From Tropicibacter naphthalenivorans (GTDB taxonomy: Bacteria; Pseudomonadota; Alphaproteobacteria; Rhodobacterales; Rhodobacteraceae): a stretch of DNA of 64,000 nt. The position numbers were made by a program, and so were the translations under genes. The stretch is taken from positions 124,001-188,000 of the forward strand of contig NZ_FWXX01000006.1 in assembly GCF_900176475.1 (NCBI RefSeq), read 5' to 3'. Positions 16,210 to 24,729 of the stretch are shown here, in pieces; position 1 is the first letter of the stretch, and the number at the start of each line of letters is the position of its first letter. Under the pieces are notes generated by a model that saw only the letters and a list, made by a program, of their open reading frames with translations, was not told the origin of the DNA and did not search any database.

Positions 16210-17505
16210 TTACTGGAAGAGCGACAGCAGCGACTGCGGGGCCTGGTTGGCGATGGACAGCGCCTGCACGCCCAGCTGCTGCTGAACCTGAAGCGCCTGG
16301 AGACGGGCCGAGGCCTCTTCCATGTCGGCATCCACGAGGGTGCCGATGCCCGATTTCAGCGCATCGGTCAGACCGGTGATAAAGTCGGTCTGGGTCTCGA
16401 TGCGGCCCTGCGCGGAACCAAAGCTGGCCGCCGAGTCGATGGCGGTTTGCAGCAGCCCCTCGACCGCGGTCAGCGCAGCGTCCGCGCCCGCTTGGGTGGT
16501 CACGTCGATGTCGTTCAGCGCGGCAAGGCGGCCGCCGATGACGGTATCGGCCGCAGCGTATTCCGACGCCTGAACCGATGCGTTGTCGCCGGTGGTGGTC
16601 GAGCCGGTGATGGTGATCGTGTTGCCGCTGAAGGTTGCGGTCAGCTCTGCATCTTCACCGACCTGGGCGTCGACCCACTTGTTGAAGGCGTCGTTCAGAC
16701 CTTTGACCACATCCGCCGCGGTGTCGCCATCACGCGCCACGTAGCTGATGTCGTTCTTGACCGTGGTGTTGGCCGAAGCCAGACCCGCCGCACCGGCGGT
16801 GATCGCGATGGAATAGCCCGTCCCGGCGGTGATTTCCTCATCCGCCGATGCGCCGATGATCACCGTGGCCGTCGGAGCGGTCGCAGCACCGGTCAGAGCG
16901 GTCGCCGCCGCGCCACCCGCGGTACCGGTGATGGTGTCCGAAGTGGCGGTGGCCGCCGTCGCGCCGTTGTCGATGTCGCTTGCGCCGGTGCCAAGGTCTT
17001 CTTTGGAGACCGTGATGTCAGAGGCGGTCACCCCGGTGCCAGAGCGATCCAGCGAGGACAGGATGTTGATGCTGCCGGACCCGGCGGTGGTTTCGGTGTT
17101 CGACAGCAGGTTCAGGCCGTTGAACTGCGCCGCGCCCACAACCGCCGCGATCTGGTCACGCAGGGCGTTGATGTCTTCCTGGATCTTGTCGCGGTCGACG
17201 TTTTCCTCTTGGGCGGCGACGATCTTGCCCTTGATGTCCGACAGCAGGTCCGCCGTGGTTTCCGCCGCCTGACGCGCCACGGACACGGTGGACTGGCCCA
17301 GGTTGAGGCTGTCCGAGATGCCTTTGAAACCTTTGACATCGGCCTCCATCACCTTGGAAATCGCCCAAACGGCAGAGTTATCCTTGGCGGTGGCGACGCG
17401 CTTGCCGGTGGAAATGGCGCTTTGGGTGTCGGACAGGTTGGAGTTGATGGTTTTGAGCGTTTGCAACGCCACCATGGCGCCGTTGTTCGTCAGGATGCTA
17501 GACAT
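16210..17505 (-). CDS. fliC: Flagellin
   Basis: A 431-aa flagellin with the conserved N-terminal helix domain (SSILTNNGAMVALQTLKTIN to about 140) and C-terminal domain (about 345-431, ending QAPQSLLSLFQ). The variable middle (about 140-340) is Ala/Thr/Gly-rich, as in surface-exposed D2/D3 regions. AAGGA precedes the ATG. It is exported by the flagellar type III system and polymerises into the filament. No other flagellar structural genes are in the window. Confidence 0.95.
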   Translation of the reverse strand: MSSILTNNGAMVALQTLKTINSNLSDTQSAISTGKRVATAKDNSAVWAISKVMEADVKGFKGISDSLNLGQSTVSVARQAAETTADLLSDIKGKIVAAQEENVDRDKIQEDINALRDQIAAVVGAAQFNGLNLLSNTETTAGSGSINILSSLDRSGTGVTASDITVSKEDLGTGASDIDNGATAATATSDTITGTAGGAAATALTGAATAPTATVIIGASADEEITAGTGYSIAITAGAAGLASANTTVKNDISYVARDGDTAADVVKGLNDAFNKWVDAQVGEDAELTATFSGNTITITGSTTTGDNASVQASEYAAADTVIGGRLAALNDIDVTTQAGADAALTAVEGLLQTAIDSAASFGSAQGRIETQTDFITGLTDALKSGIGTLVDADMEEASARLQALQVQQQLGVQALSIANQAPQSLLSLFQ

Positions 17506-18100
17506 AATTCTGGTCCTTGCTTTTTCTACGCGCTTTTTTGCGCTGGTTGCTTGCCGCGAGCGGCACCTCTGACGTCTTTCTGACGAATGCAGGTCATCGA
17601 GTTCCGAACCTGCGCCACCGTTTCTGGTGCAGCGCCAACCTCGCCCAGACCTCCTAAAAGAAACCTAAAAGACGCAACGATCCGGTTTGAAACTTGCGGA
17701 AAATTGTGCGGGATTTTTAGAGAATTGCTTCACAAGTGGTCGAAGCGGTGGGGGTCGCCCAGAACCCTCGATATAAAATTCAGGCAACTATAAAGTCAAT
17801 AAGCGCTTGAAAAACCAAGCCCGCCACGCCGCCGCGACCCATCAGGGCGCACCGCATTTCGCGCCGACATGATCGGCATGTGGCCTGCGAAGCCTCAGTT
17901 GAATATGCAACAATACAGGGCAATTGGATAACATCATGGCGCGACACGCTTCGCACCAACCGAGCATAGATTAACACGCGCTTAACATTGGAATATTGAT
18001 TTGAATCATGTTCCATGCTTTGAATGCGTCATAACAAATAAGTATTCCTGCCGACAAAGCGAACAGGGAAACGCATTCTGCACAGGAGCGAGGACGCACC
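17506..18100. promoter_or_regulatory. Divergent flagellin/RTX intergenic region with a CtrA-type site
   Basis: A 595-bp, relatively AT-rich gap between divergent genes. A perfect TTAA-N7-TTAA lies at 17971-17985, about 115 bases before the RTX gene. Near the flagellin start is an inverted repeat GCAGGT (17589-17594) and ACCTGC (17608-17613), within the expected flagellin mRNA leader, where FlbT might act. I found no convincing sigma-54 or sigma-28 promoter and no credible gene; short frames here lack ribosome sites. Confidence 0.55.
17971..17985. promoter_or_regulatory. CtrA-type binding site TTAA-N7-TTAA
   Basis: TTAA, the seven bases CACGCGC, then TTAA: the full consensus for the alphaproteobacterial response regulator CtrA, which controls flagellar genes in Rhodobacterales. 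It is rare by chance in DNA this rich in G and C. It could serve the RTX gene, the flagellin gene, or both. Confidence 0.5.
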
Positions 18101-20866
18101 ATGGCTACGATTATTGACCCCAGCAACGTTCAAGATTGGGACGAAGCGCTGAACACCGATCCGATGTATTCGGCGACCCATATTTTCAGCACCAACGACA
18201 TCACCGCCACGTTTGATGGCCAAACCCAGGGCGACGACGGCGCGACCTTTATCGACTTTACCGGTGCGAACGGCACCAAAGTCACCCAAGAGGGCGTGAC
18301 GCTCTATCCGATCGACAGCGAATTTGGCTTTTACGTCGAGGATTTCATCGGCGCAGAGGATAAAGTCATCGACGGCGACTATGCCGAAGGCTGGGCGGGC
18401 GATCTGTTGATCGACGGCGCGCAGGCTGGCTTGGTGATTTCCGACGCCGCCACCGACACCTTCAAAACGCCCGCGACCTTGGGGACGTGGCTGACCGGCT
18501 TGGGCAGCAACACCGTCAAGGCGTCGACCGAACATTACAGCGTGATGCAGAACATCCTGTCGGATCAGGCCTTCCCCGAAGATCCCGATGCGATTTACCA
18601 GTTGGACGACGACCTGATTTTGCTGAGCCTTGATCCGGCGCTGAACGGCCAGCATGTGTCGGACCTGATCAACGGCACCGCAACCTTTGAGGGTGCGCCG
18701 GTGGTCGTCACCGACAAGAACAACGATGGGGTCATTGATCTCAAGGACTTGCTGAACCCCAACGAAAGCACCATCGCCTATGACATCGCCTATAGCACCG
18801 ATTATTCGGTGACCATGAAGGACGATGGCAAGCTGCTGTACCGCTGGGGCAACGCGATCAAGCGCCCCAACGACGTGCGCATCGAGGCAGAGCTGCCGCT
18901 GCCGACCGAGTGGAACCAGGTGGATGCCACCAGCGGCCTCAAGAGCCTGTATCAGGTCACCGCGGCCGAGCTGACGGTGCATCACACCATCACCAACAAC
19001 CCCAACGACCAGATTCGCCCCGAAGACTTCGAGAACGAATCGGCGATCGGCACCCTGCCCACCTACGAGGTGATCGAGAACTATAATGGCGAGACGGGTC
19101 GCACCGTCTGGGCCTCCACCGATGATTACTATGCGGGCGACGGCACCTTGTACCCGGCGGGCACGATCCTGCGCGATACCTTCCTTGCGGATGCGGTCAC
19201 CGGAACGCTGATCGAAAGCAACGGCGCGACCACCAGCGATCTGGACCTTGGCTTTACCAACGCGTGGTACACCACCATGGACCGCGAGCCGTTCGAGCCG
19301 GTGCTGAACGAGGACGGCACCGAATACGTGACCGGGCCGCGCTGGCGTCTCCAGTCGGATAAGTACGGACAGGATTTGCCCGCCGTGACCATTCCGACCG
19401 ACCCCAGCGATCCGATGCCGGTCACCAGCGCAGAGGTGAAATACGAGGTCGGCGCGGAAACCCAGACCGTGATCAATCTGCTCGACTGGGCCACCGACAT
19501 CTCGCCGCTGGAAATCAGCGCGGGCTGGCAGAACAACGCGGGCGACGTGTCTGTGAACGGTCTGAACATGACCGACAACTTTGACGTGGCCTTTTATATC
19601 AAGGGCGACGTAAAGCCGGCGACGCTCTACAGCACCGAAGTGCTGCTCGATTACCAAGAGCTGCCGATGTACGCAGATGGCACCACCATCATGGGCACCG
19701 CCGAGGCGGACTTCCTCGTAGGGATTGGCAACAACATCTTCACCGGGGGCGCGGGCTCTGACCTGTTTGTGCTGTCCTATGGCACCTCGGCCAGCGATAT
19801 CGTCACCGCCAGCGTGATCACCGACTTCGAAGTCGGCGCGGACAAGCTGGGCCTGATCGGCTTTGACGCCCTCGCCGGGTTCAACGTCGACAGCCAGGCC
19901 AGCCTTGCGCTGATCGGCCAAGCGGTGTCGGGCGACGACCTGCTGATCAGCGTCGACGGCGAATTGGTCGCAACGCTGGTGGGCACTGCCGCCGATCTGG
20001 GCATCGGCGCAACGCTGGACGCGGGCGAAGGTCTGAGCGTCGAGGACAGCTTCCTCATCACCAACCCCGGCCCCGGCGTGGATGCCAACACCCCGACCTC
20101 CGGCGATGACATCCTGATCGGCACGGCGGGCGACGACTATATCGACGGTCTCGCGGGCTATGACTACATCTCTGGGATGGACGGCGACGATACCCTGCTG
20201 GGCAGCGAGGACAACGACTCGATCCGCGGCGGCAAGGATGACGACATCGTCGATGGCGGTCTGGGCGACGACAGCCTGTCCGGCAACGCTGGCGATGACA
20301 CGCTGATCGGCGACGAAGGCAGCGACGTCCTGAACGGCGGCGGCGACGACGACGAGCTGTACGGCGGCGCGGGCGAAGACTGGCTGGCGGGCAGCGCGGG
20401 CTTTGACACGCTCAAGTCGGGCACTGGCAACGACAGCCTGTTCGGCGGCGATGACGCCGACCTCGTGTCGGGTCAGGCGGGCGACGACGAGCTGTATGGT
20501 GAAGACGGCAATGACACGCTCTACGGCGGCGGCGATGCGGATACGCTGGTTGGCGGCGCGGGTGACGACTGGCTCAAGGGCGGCACCGAGGCGGACACCT
20601 TTGTGTTCGGCGTGGGCGACGGCGGCGACACCATCGTGGACCTGACCGTGGGCGAAGACACCCTGATGCTGGACGCCCAGCTTGCGGCGTCGATCATGGA
20701 CGGCGGCGTGATCGACACGGGCCTGCTGGTAACGACCTTCGGGACGGTGTCCGGCGCCGATATGGTGCTCGACTTTGGCGGCGGCGACAGCATCACGCTG
20801 CTGGGCTCTGGTCTGGACGCGGTGTCCACCGCGATTACCATCGACTACGGCCTGCCGATCGGCTAA
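18101..20866 (+). CDS. Secreted RTX-repeat calcium-binding protein
   Basis: A 921-aa acidic protein without an N-terminal signal peptide, as expected for type I secretion. Residues 1-520 are of unknown function but include an EF-hand loop, DKNNDGVIDLKDL (about 205-217). Residues 530-640 resemble a serralysin-type C-terminal beta-roll segment (GGAGSDLFVLSYG). Residues 665-840 hold about 16 nonapeptide repeats of the GGxGxDxLx type. The last 80 residues would carry the secretion signal. The start ATG 18101 has AGGAGCGAGG upstream. No secretion ABC genes are nearby. Possible roles are surface layer or adhesion; the link with motility is inferred from the neighbour and the CtrA-type site. Confidence 0.88.
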   Translation: MATIIDPSNVQDWDEALNTDPMYSATHIFSTNDITATFDGQTQGDDGATFIDFTGANGTKVTQEGVTLYPIDSEFGFYVEDFIGAEDKVIDGDYAEGWAGDLLIDGAQAGLVISDAATDTFKTPATLGTWLTGLGSNTVKASTEHYSVMQNILSDQAFPEDPDAIYQLDDDLILLSLDPALNGQHVSDLINGTATFEGAPVVVTDKNNDGVIDLKDLLNPNESTIAYDIAYSTDYSVTMKDDGKLLYRWGNAIKRPNDVRIEAELPLPTEWNQVDATSGLKSLYQVTAAELTVHHTITNNPNDQIRPEDFENESAIGTLPTYEVIENYNGETGRTVWASTDDYYAGDGTLYPAGTILRDTFLADAVTGTLIESNGATTSDLDLGFTNAWYTTMDREPFEPVLNEDGTEYVTGPRWRLQSDKYGQDLPAVTIPTDPSDPMPVTSAEVKYEVGAETQTVINLLDWATDISPLEISAGWQNNAGDVSVNGLNMTDNFDVAFYIKGDVKPATLYSTEVLLDYQELPMYADGTTIMGTAEADFLVGIGNNIFTGGAGSDLFVLSYGTSASDIVTASVITDFEVGADKLGLIGFDALAGFNVDSQASLALIGQAVSGDDLLISVDGELVATLVGTAADLGIGATLDAGEGLSVEDSFLITNPGPGVDANTPTSGDDILIGTAGDDYIDGLAGYDYISGMDGDDTLLGSEDNDSIRGGKDDDIVDGGLGDDSLSGNAGDDTLIGDEGSDVLNGGGDDDELYGGAGEDWLAGSAGFDTLKSGTGNDSLFGGDDADLVSGQAGDDELYGEDGNDTLYGGGDADTLVGGAGDDWLKGGTEADTFVFGVGDGGDTIVDLTVGEDTLMLDAQLAASIMDGGVIDTGLLVTTFGTVSGADMVLDFGGGDSITLLGSGLDAVSTAITIDYGLPIG
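20095..20622 (+). repeat. RTX nonapeptide-coding repeats
   Basis: About 16 degenerate 27-bp units encode GGxGxDxLx-type repeats (for example GNAGDDTLIGDEG, GGAGEDWLAG). At DNA level they are diverged, so expansion or recombination is not evident. Confidence 0.85.
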
Positions 20867-20883
20867 GCCATTGATACGAATAG

Positions 20884-20917
20884 ACCCCCGGCGATGCGCA
20901 GTCGCCGGGGGTTTCTT
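20884..20917. terminator. Bidirectional terminator between the RTX gene and cbiO
   Basis: ACCCCCGGCGA pairs with TCGCCGGGGGT around a seven-base loop, followed by TTCTTTG on the plus strand. It separates two convergent genes. Confidence 0.85.
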
Positions 20918-20929
20918 TGTGCCTGGCGG

Positions 20930-21571
20930 TTACTGCGCCGCTTTGCGCATCTCAAAGGTCTCGGGCGCCACCTGAGCGCGCACCTCGGCAGAGTGCGACA
21001 CCAGCAAAACCGCCTGCGGCAGGCCGCGCAAAATCTCGATCAAGCGCGCCTCGTTTTCAGGGTCCAGTGCGTTGGTCGGCTCGTCCAGTAGCAGCACTTC
21101 AGGCTCCATCGCCAGCACCGTCGCCAAGGTCACCAGCCGCTTTTCCCCACCGGACAGCTTATGCGTGACGCGGTCGCGCAGGTGCATCAGGTCAAGATCG
21201 GTCAGCATCCTGTCGACGATCCCCAGCGCCTCGGCCTTGGATTTCCCAAGGTTCAGCGGGCCAAAGGCGATGTCTTCGGTCACCGTGGGGCAAAACAGCT
21301 GATCGTCCGGGTCCTGAAACACCAGACCAACACGTCGGCGCACCTCGTGAAAGTCGGCCTCGGTCACGCGCGCGCGGTCAAAGACGGTTACCGTCCCCTG
21401 CGACGGGCGTTGCAGCCCGAGGATGATCCGCAGCAGCGTCGATTTCCCCACACCGTTCGGCCCGAGCAAAGACAGCCTTTGCCCCGCCTCCAGCCGCATA
21501 GACAGGCCGCTGAGCACAGGCGCGTATCCGGGATAGCTGAAGTGGATATTGTCCAGCGCGATCAACGCCAT
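20930..21571 (-). CDS. cbiO: Cobalt ECF transporter ATPase CbiO
   Basis: A 213-aa ABC ATPase. Walker A GPNGVGKST is near residue 36, then the ECF-typical Q-loop FQDPDDQLFCPTVTEDIAFGP, signature LSGGEKRLV, Walker B VLLLDEPTNALD and SHS switch. ATG 21571 overlaps the end of cbiQ by ten bases. It energises uptake through the CbiM-CbiQ complex. It is the last gene of the riboswitch-controlled operon. Confidence 0.93.
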   Translation of the reverse strand: MALIALDNIHFSYPGYAPVLSGLSMRLEAGQRLSLLGPNGVGKSTLLRIILGLQRPSQGTVTVFDRARVTEADFHEVRRRVGLVFQDPDDQLFCPTVTEDIAFGPLNLGKSKAEALGIVDRMLTDLDLMHLRDRVTHKLSGGEKRLVTLATVLAMEPEVLLLDEPTNALDPENEARLIEILRGLPQAVLLVSHSAEVRAQVAPETFEMRKAAQ

Positions 21572-22350
21572 AGAAGATCCACCCAGATCAGGGCCGCCAG
21601 CGCGCCGAGGCCAAGCGACGCGAACACTGCATCGGCGCGGGTCAGCGCGAACTCCTGCAACAGGTAGATGCGCCCGGAAAAGCCCCGGCATTTCATCGCG
21701 CCCAAGATGCGTTCAGATCGTTCGATTGCGCGGACCAGCATCATCCCCACCAGATAGCCAATGCTGCGGTAGGTATGCCAATTCGTGCCGGGGCGAAAGC
21801 CTCTGACTTTCATGGCGGCGCGCAGGCGCAGGTATTCCTCGCGCAGCACTTCGATGTAGCGGATGGTGAACATCAGCAGATGCACCAGCGTTTCCGGCAC
21901 CCGCAGTTTGTGCAAGGCGTGGCCCAGCGTGACCGGCTCCAAGGTGCCGACCAGCGTCATCAGCACCAGCACCACGGCATTGGCGGTCAGCGCGATCTGC
22001 ACCGCGCGCCACAGCCCTTGCCAGCTGGCGGGATAGCCCCAGAGCGTGAACATCACGTCGCCGGGCATGGTAAACGGCAGGAACACCAGCATGACGATGA
22101 TGAACCCGTCAACCATCGCCATCCGCAGCAAGGTCGCGCGCAGCGGCAGGTGCGACAGCCCCAAAAGGCCCAAGGCCACGGCCAAGGCAAGCCCCAGCGC
22201 CAACAGGCCGTTCAGGCTGACCACAGTCATGCCAAAGGCCACCGCGCCAAGGATTCGCACCCGTGGGTCCAGCGCGCCCACCGCCCCCGCCAGACGGCCA
22301 AAGCGCGTCCGGGTCAGGTGATCGGCGTTTTGTCCCAGCACATGCGTCAT
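21562..22350 (-). CDS. cbiQ: Cobalt ECF transporter transmembrane T component CbiQ
   Basis: A 262-aa inner-membrane protein with about five hydrophobic helices. The T-component coupling motifs are present: RGFRPG-type (AAMKVRGFRPGT, about 180-192) and AMKCRGFSG (about 216-224). These contact the ATPase. It starts one base after the end of the NikL/CbiL-like gene. Confidence 0.92.
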   Translation of the reverse strand: MTHVLGQNADHLTRTRFGRLAGAVGALDPRVRILGAVAFGMTVVSLNGLLALGLALAVALGLLGLSHLPLRATLLRMAMVDGFIIVMLVFLPFTMPGDVMFTLWGYPASWQGLWRAVQIALTANAVVLVLMTLVGTLEPVTLGHALHKLRVPETLVHLLMFTIRYIEVLREEYLRLRAAMKVRGFRPGTNWHTYRSIGYLVGMMLVRAIERSERILGAMKCRGFSGRIYLLQEFALTRADAVFASLGLGALAALIWVDLLWR

Positions 22351-22920
22351 TTAGCCAGCGTCCGCCAGCTTGCGCCGCGCGGCGATGTAAAACCCAAGCC
22401 CGAACAGCCCGACGATATAGCCGATGCCGCCAAGGATGGACTGAAAGTCCTGCTCTTCGCGGCTGAGCACGATTTCCCGCCGCAGGGGGCGGATTTCGTC
22501 GCGCACGATCTGCGCGATGGCTTCGCGGGTGTCGGCGCGGACGGTAACACGCGCGGTCGGCGCGTCCGGCGTTTCGGGCGCAGGGGCGGGCACGGTCTGG
22601 CCCATGATGGCGGCGACTTCGGCCTCTGGCATGGTGATCTTGGCCACATGCCCCGAGCCCATATTGCCATAAAAAGTGTGAGACACGGCCTGCGTCGGGG
22701 TGAACAGGAAAAACCCGTCCTGATCGGTGACCGTGCGTCCCAACAGGCCGCCATCCGGGCCGGTCACGGTGATCTCAAGGCCTTGGGCCATGTCACCGTT
22801 GGACAGGCCGATTTCGCCTTCGATGGCGCTGCCCGAGGGGAACACCGACGCCAGGACCTTATGCGCCAAGGCGGGCAAAGGCGCAGCGCACAGCAGCGCG
22901 ATCAGCGCGGCGCGGATCAT
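22351..22920 (-). CDS. NikL/CbiL-like auxiliary subunit of cobalt/nickel ECF transporter
   Basis: A 189-aa protein: signal peptide (1-19), a beta-rich periplasmic domain starting HKVLASVFPSGSAIEG (His20 would be the mature N-terminus), a Pro/Glu linker (about 110-120), a charged helix and a C-terminal TM (about 163-183). It belongs to the small Ig-like CbiL/NikL group that replaces the CbiN subunit in some alphaproteobacterial metal transporters. It overlaps cbiM by four bases. It is not the methyltransferase that shares the name CbiL. Confidence 0.82.
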   Translation of the reverse strand: MIRAALIALLCAAPLPALAHKVLASVFPSGSAIEGEIGLSNGDMAQGLEITVTGPDGGLLGRTVTDQDGFFLFTPTQAVSHTFYGNMGSGHVAKITMPEAEVAAIMGQTVPAPAPETPDAPTARVTVRADTREAIAQIVRDEIRPLRREIVLSREEQDFQSILGGIGYIVGLFGLGFYIAARRKLADAG

Positions 22921-23534
22921 GCCGTCGCCCCGTTTGCGGCATAGAACAGGTCGGGTTTCACCTTGCGCACCAAGAGGATGGCAAACCCGGACAAGACGCC
23001 TTCGATCACCATGATCGGGATGTGGGCGACGAAGACCAGTTGCGCGGCGGGCAGGAACTCATCCCCCGACAGCGCCAGCGAGGCGGCAACCATGGCGGTG
23101 GTCAAAGCGATGGCAAAGCCGCCGCCGATCCCGCCCCAGATCGCCCCCGCGAGGGGCGTGCCCCGGCTGGCGAGACGGCCAAAGATCAGCCCCGCCAAAA
23201 CGGCGGGAAAGGCGATATTGACCGCGTTGATGCCCAGCACTGTCAGCCCGCCAAAGCCAAAGAACACCGCCTGAAGCAGCAGCCCGACAAACAGCGCCGG
23301 AAAGGCCGCCCAGCCCAGCACGAGCCCCGCAAGCCCGTTCATGATCAGGTGCACCGAAGACGGCCCGATCGGCACGTGGATCAGGGACGCAACGAAAAAG
23401 CTGGCGGACAGCATCCCAGCGGCGGGAATGCGCTCCAAGGTCAGGTGGCGCAGGCCCATGGCGATCCCGCCTGCGGCGGCCACGGCTCCGGCGATGACCA
23501 CCGGGTTCGAGAGGGCTCCGTCTACGATGTGCAT
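22917..23534 (-). CDS. cbiM: Cobalt ECF transporter substrate-specific component CbiM
   Basis: A 205-aa inner-membrane protein with an N-terminal MHIVDGALS; His2 and the free N-terminus coordinate the metal in this family. HVPIGPSSVHLIMNG (about 53-67) provides the second set of ligands. Six to seven TMs are visible. Control by a cobalamin riboswitch argues for cobalt rather than nickel. Confidence 0.93.
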   Translation of the reverse strand: MHIVDGALSNPVVIAGAVAAAGGIAMGLRHLTLERIPAAGMLSASFFVASLIHVPIGPSSVHLIMNGLAGLVLGWAAFPALFVGLLLQAVFFGFGGLTVLGINAVNIAFPAVLAGLIFGRLASRGTPLAGAIWGGIGGGFAIALTTAMVAASLALSGDEFLPAAQLVFVAHIPIMVIEGVLSGFAILLVRKVKPDLFYAANGATA

Positions 23535-23544
23535 GGCGCGTCTC

Positions 23545-24333
23545 CTATTGCATGTCCCAGGCGCGGACCCAGATGACCGCGTCTTGGCTCAGTTCAACCC
23601 CGTCGTGTTCGGTCTGCGGTCCAACCCCCAGCGCGGCAAAGCCCCAATGCCCGGCCCGCGGCACGGCAAAGCTAAAGTACCCGTTTGCGTCGGATTTGAT
23701 CACGATGGCGCCGCCCGGCATGGGGCCCACCACCGGCTCGGACACTTCGGCGCGGTCCATCTGCGGCAGGGCGGCCATGTATTCCACCTCGATCTCGGCA
23801 TGCGGCACGGGCTGGCCGTCCGCCAGCACTCGGCCGGTGAAGCTAGACCCAGCGATCACGTTATAGGGCTTGGTCATCGGCAGGATTTCCGCAGGCAGGC
23901 CAAGCGCTTGGTCCCAGTCGGTGGGGATCTGGTTGCGGTTGAGGAACGCCTTGGTGATCTGCTGGATATAGATCTCTTCGGTCTCGTCAAAATACGGCTG
24001 CGGCACGGTCACAAGGATGTAATCCCCCGAGCGGCGCACCGGCACCGTGCCGTTGAACGCCGCGCCAGAGTTCACCGGGCTGGTGAAGGTAACGGGCTGG
24101 AGGGTGTCCAGCAGGTCCGTCCGCTCGCCCCGGTGGATGACGTAGAACGCCTCCGGCAAGGCCAGGTCCATCACCGGCCCGTTGTCCATCGGATGCCAGA
24201 ACGCCAGCTTGACCGGCACCTCGCCGGGGCGCTCGATCATCGTGTTTTCAGTGTATTGCAGCAAGAAATGCGCATTTGCCAAGGCCGGGGCCATCACGGC
24301 CAGCGCAGATGCCATCAAGAGGCGTTTCATCAT
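23545..24333 (-). CDS. DUF4198 periplasmic protein (NikK/CbiK-like) of the cobalt transporter operon
   Basis: A 262-aa protein with a signal peptide (about 1-21) and mature N-terminus at or near HFLLQYTE, again a His-first mature end as in NikK-type proteins. The C-terminal half carries a carboxypeptidase-regulatory-like beta fold (AGSSFTGRVLADGQPVPHAEIEVEY). It is the first gene after the riboswitch. Two adjacent ATGs (24333, 24330) follow AGGATCG; I took the first. It presumably hands metal to CbiM in the periplasm; the mechanism is inferred. Confidence 0.85.
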   Translation of the reverse strand: MMKRLLMASALAVMAPALANAHFLLQYTENTMIERPGEVPVKLAFWHPMDNGPVMDLALPEAFYVIHRGERTDLLDTLQPVTFTSPVNSGAAFNGTVPVRRSGDYILVTVPQPYFDETEEIYIQQITKAFLNRNQIPTDWDQALGLPAEILPMTKPYNVIAGSSFTGRVLADGQPVPHAEIEVEYMAALPQMDRAEVSEPVVGPMPGGAIVIKSDANGYFSFAVPRAGHWGFAALGVGPQTEHDGVELSQDAVIWVRAWDMQ

Positions 24334-24475
24334 TCGATCCTGTCCAAGCGCCCTCCCCGGCGCGGATGCGTCTGAACGCCGTGGGACGCGGACCGAGACC
24401 GGACAAAAGCCCGAGATCGGCCAAACGCACACCCCGGCGTCCGGTGAATGCGCCCCGTTTGCCATGGGGCGCGTG

Positions 24476-24640
24476 TTCGGCAGGTCTCCTGACTTGCGGG
24501 TCTTGGCATTGGGCCAGCCTTCCCGGTCGAAACCAGTGGCATGTTTGGCCCTGCTCACCGCTCACAGTTGCGGGGGCAGTTGCAGATTTGACGCGTGGGC
24601 GCGCCGCACTACATTCCCTCTTTCGCCCGGTTGGAGGCCG
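24476..24640 (-). promoter_or_regulatory. Cobalamin riboswitch upstream of the cobalt transporter operon
   Basis: Read on the minus strand the conserved elements appear in order: AGAGGGAATG (about 24613-24622), CTGCCCCCGCAACTGTGAGC (about 24560-24579), GCCACTGG (about 24534-24541), GGGAAGGCTGG (about 24513-24523) and the B12 box AGTCAGGAGACCTGCC (24479-24494). A perfect 7-bp hairpin, GCGCCCC with GGGGCGC (24450-24472), follows directly and may be the expression platform, 117 bases before the first gene. It should repress cobalt uptake when adenosylcobalamin is abundant. It fills most of the 396-bp gap after cobF. Confidence 0.93.
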
Positions 24641-24729
24641 GGACCGATCACAAAGTCGTCTTGCCAGAGACGCCCGCGCGGCGTCAATCGGCTTTTTGTC
24701 TCAGTTGCGGGCCGAAAACGACATCGGCG

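Noticed and set aside
17587-17793. 68-codon plus-strand frame in the flagellin leader
   Set aside because: No ribosome site, no family resemblance, and it overlaps the likely flagellin promoter and leader.
18029-19921. 630-codon frame antisense to the RTX gene
   Set aside because: The plus-strand frame has EF-hand and RTX motifs and a ribosome site; the antisense one has none.
20095-20622. Regular 27-bp periodicity considered as a CRISPR or satellite array
   Set aside because: The units encode RTX nonapeptides in frame and are strongly diverged, with no conserved repeat/spacer pattern.
24334-24729. Possible small ORFs and antisense genes upstream of the cobalt transporter operon
   Set aside because: The stretch is explained by a cobalamin riboswitch.
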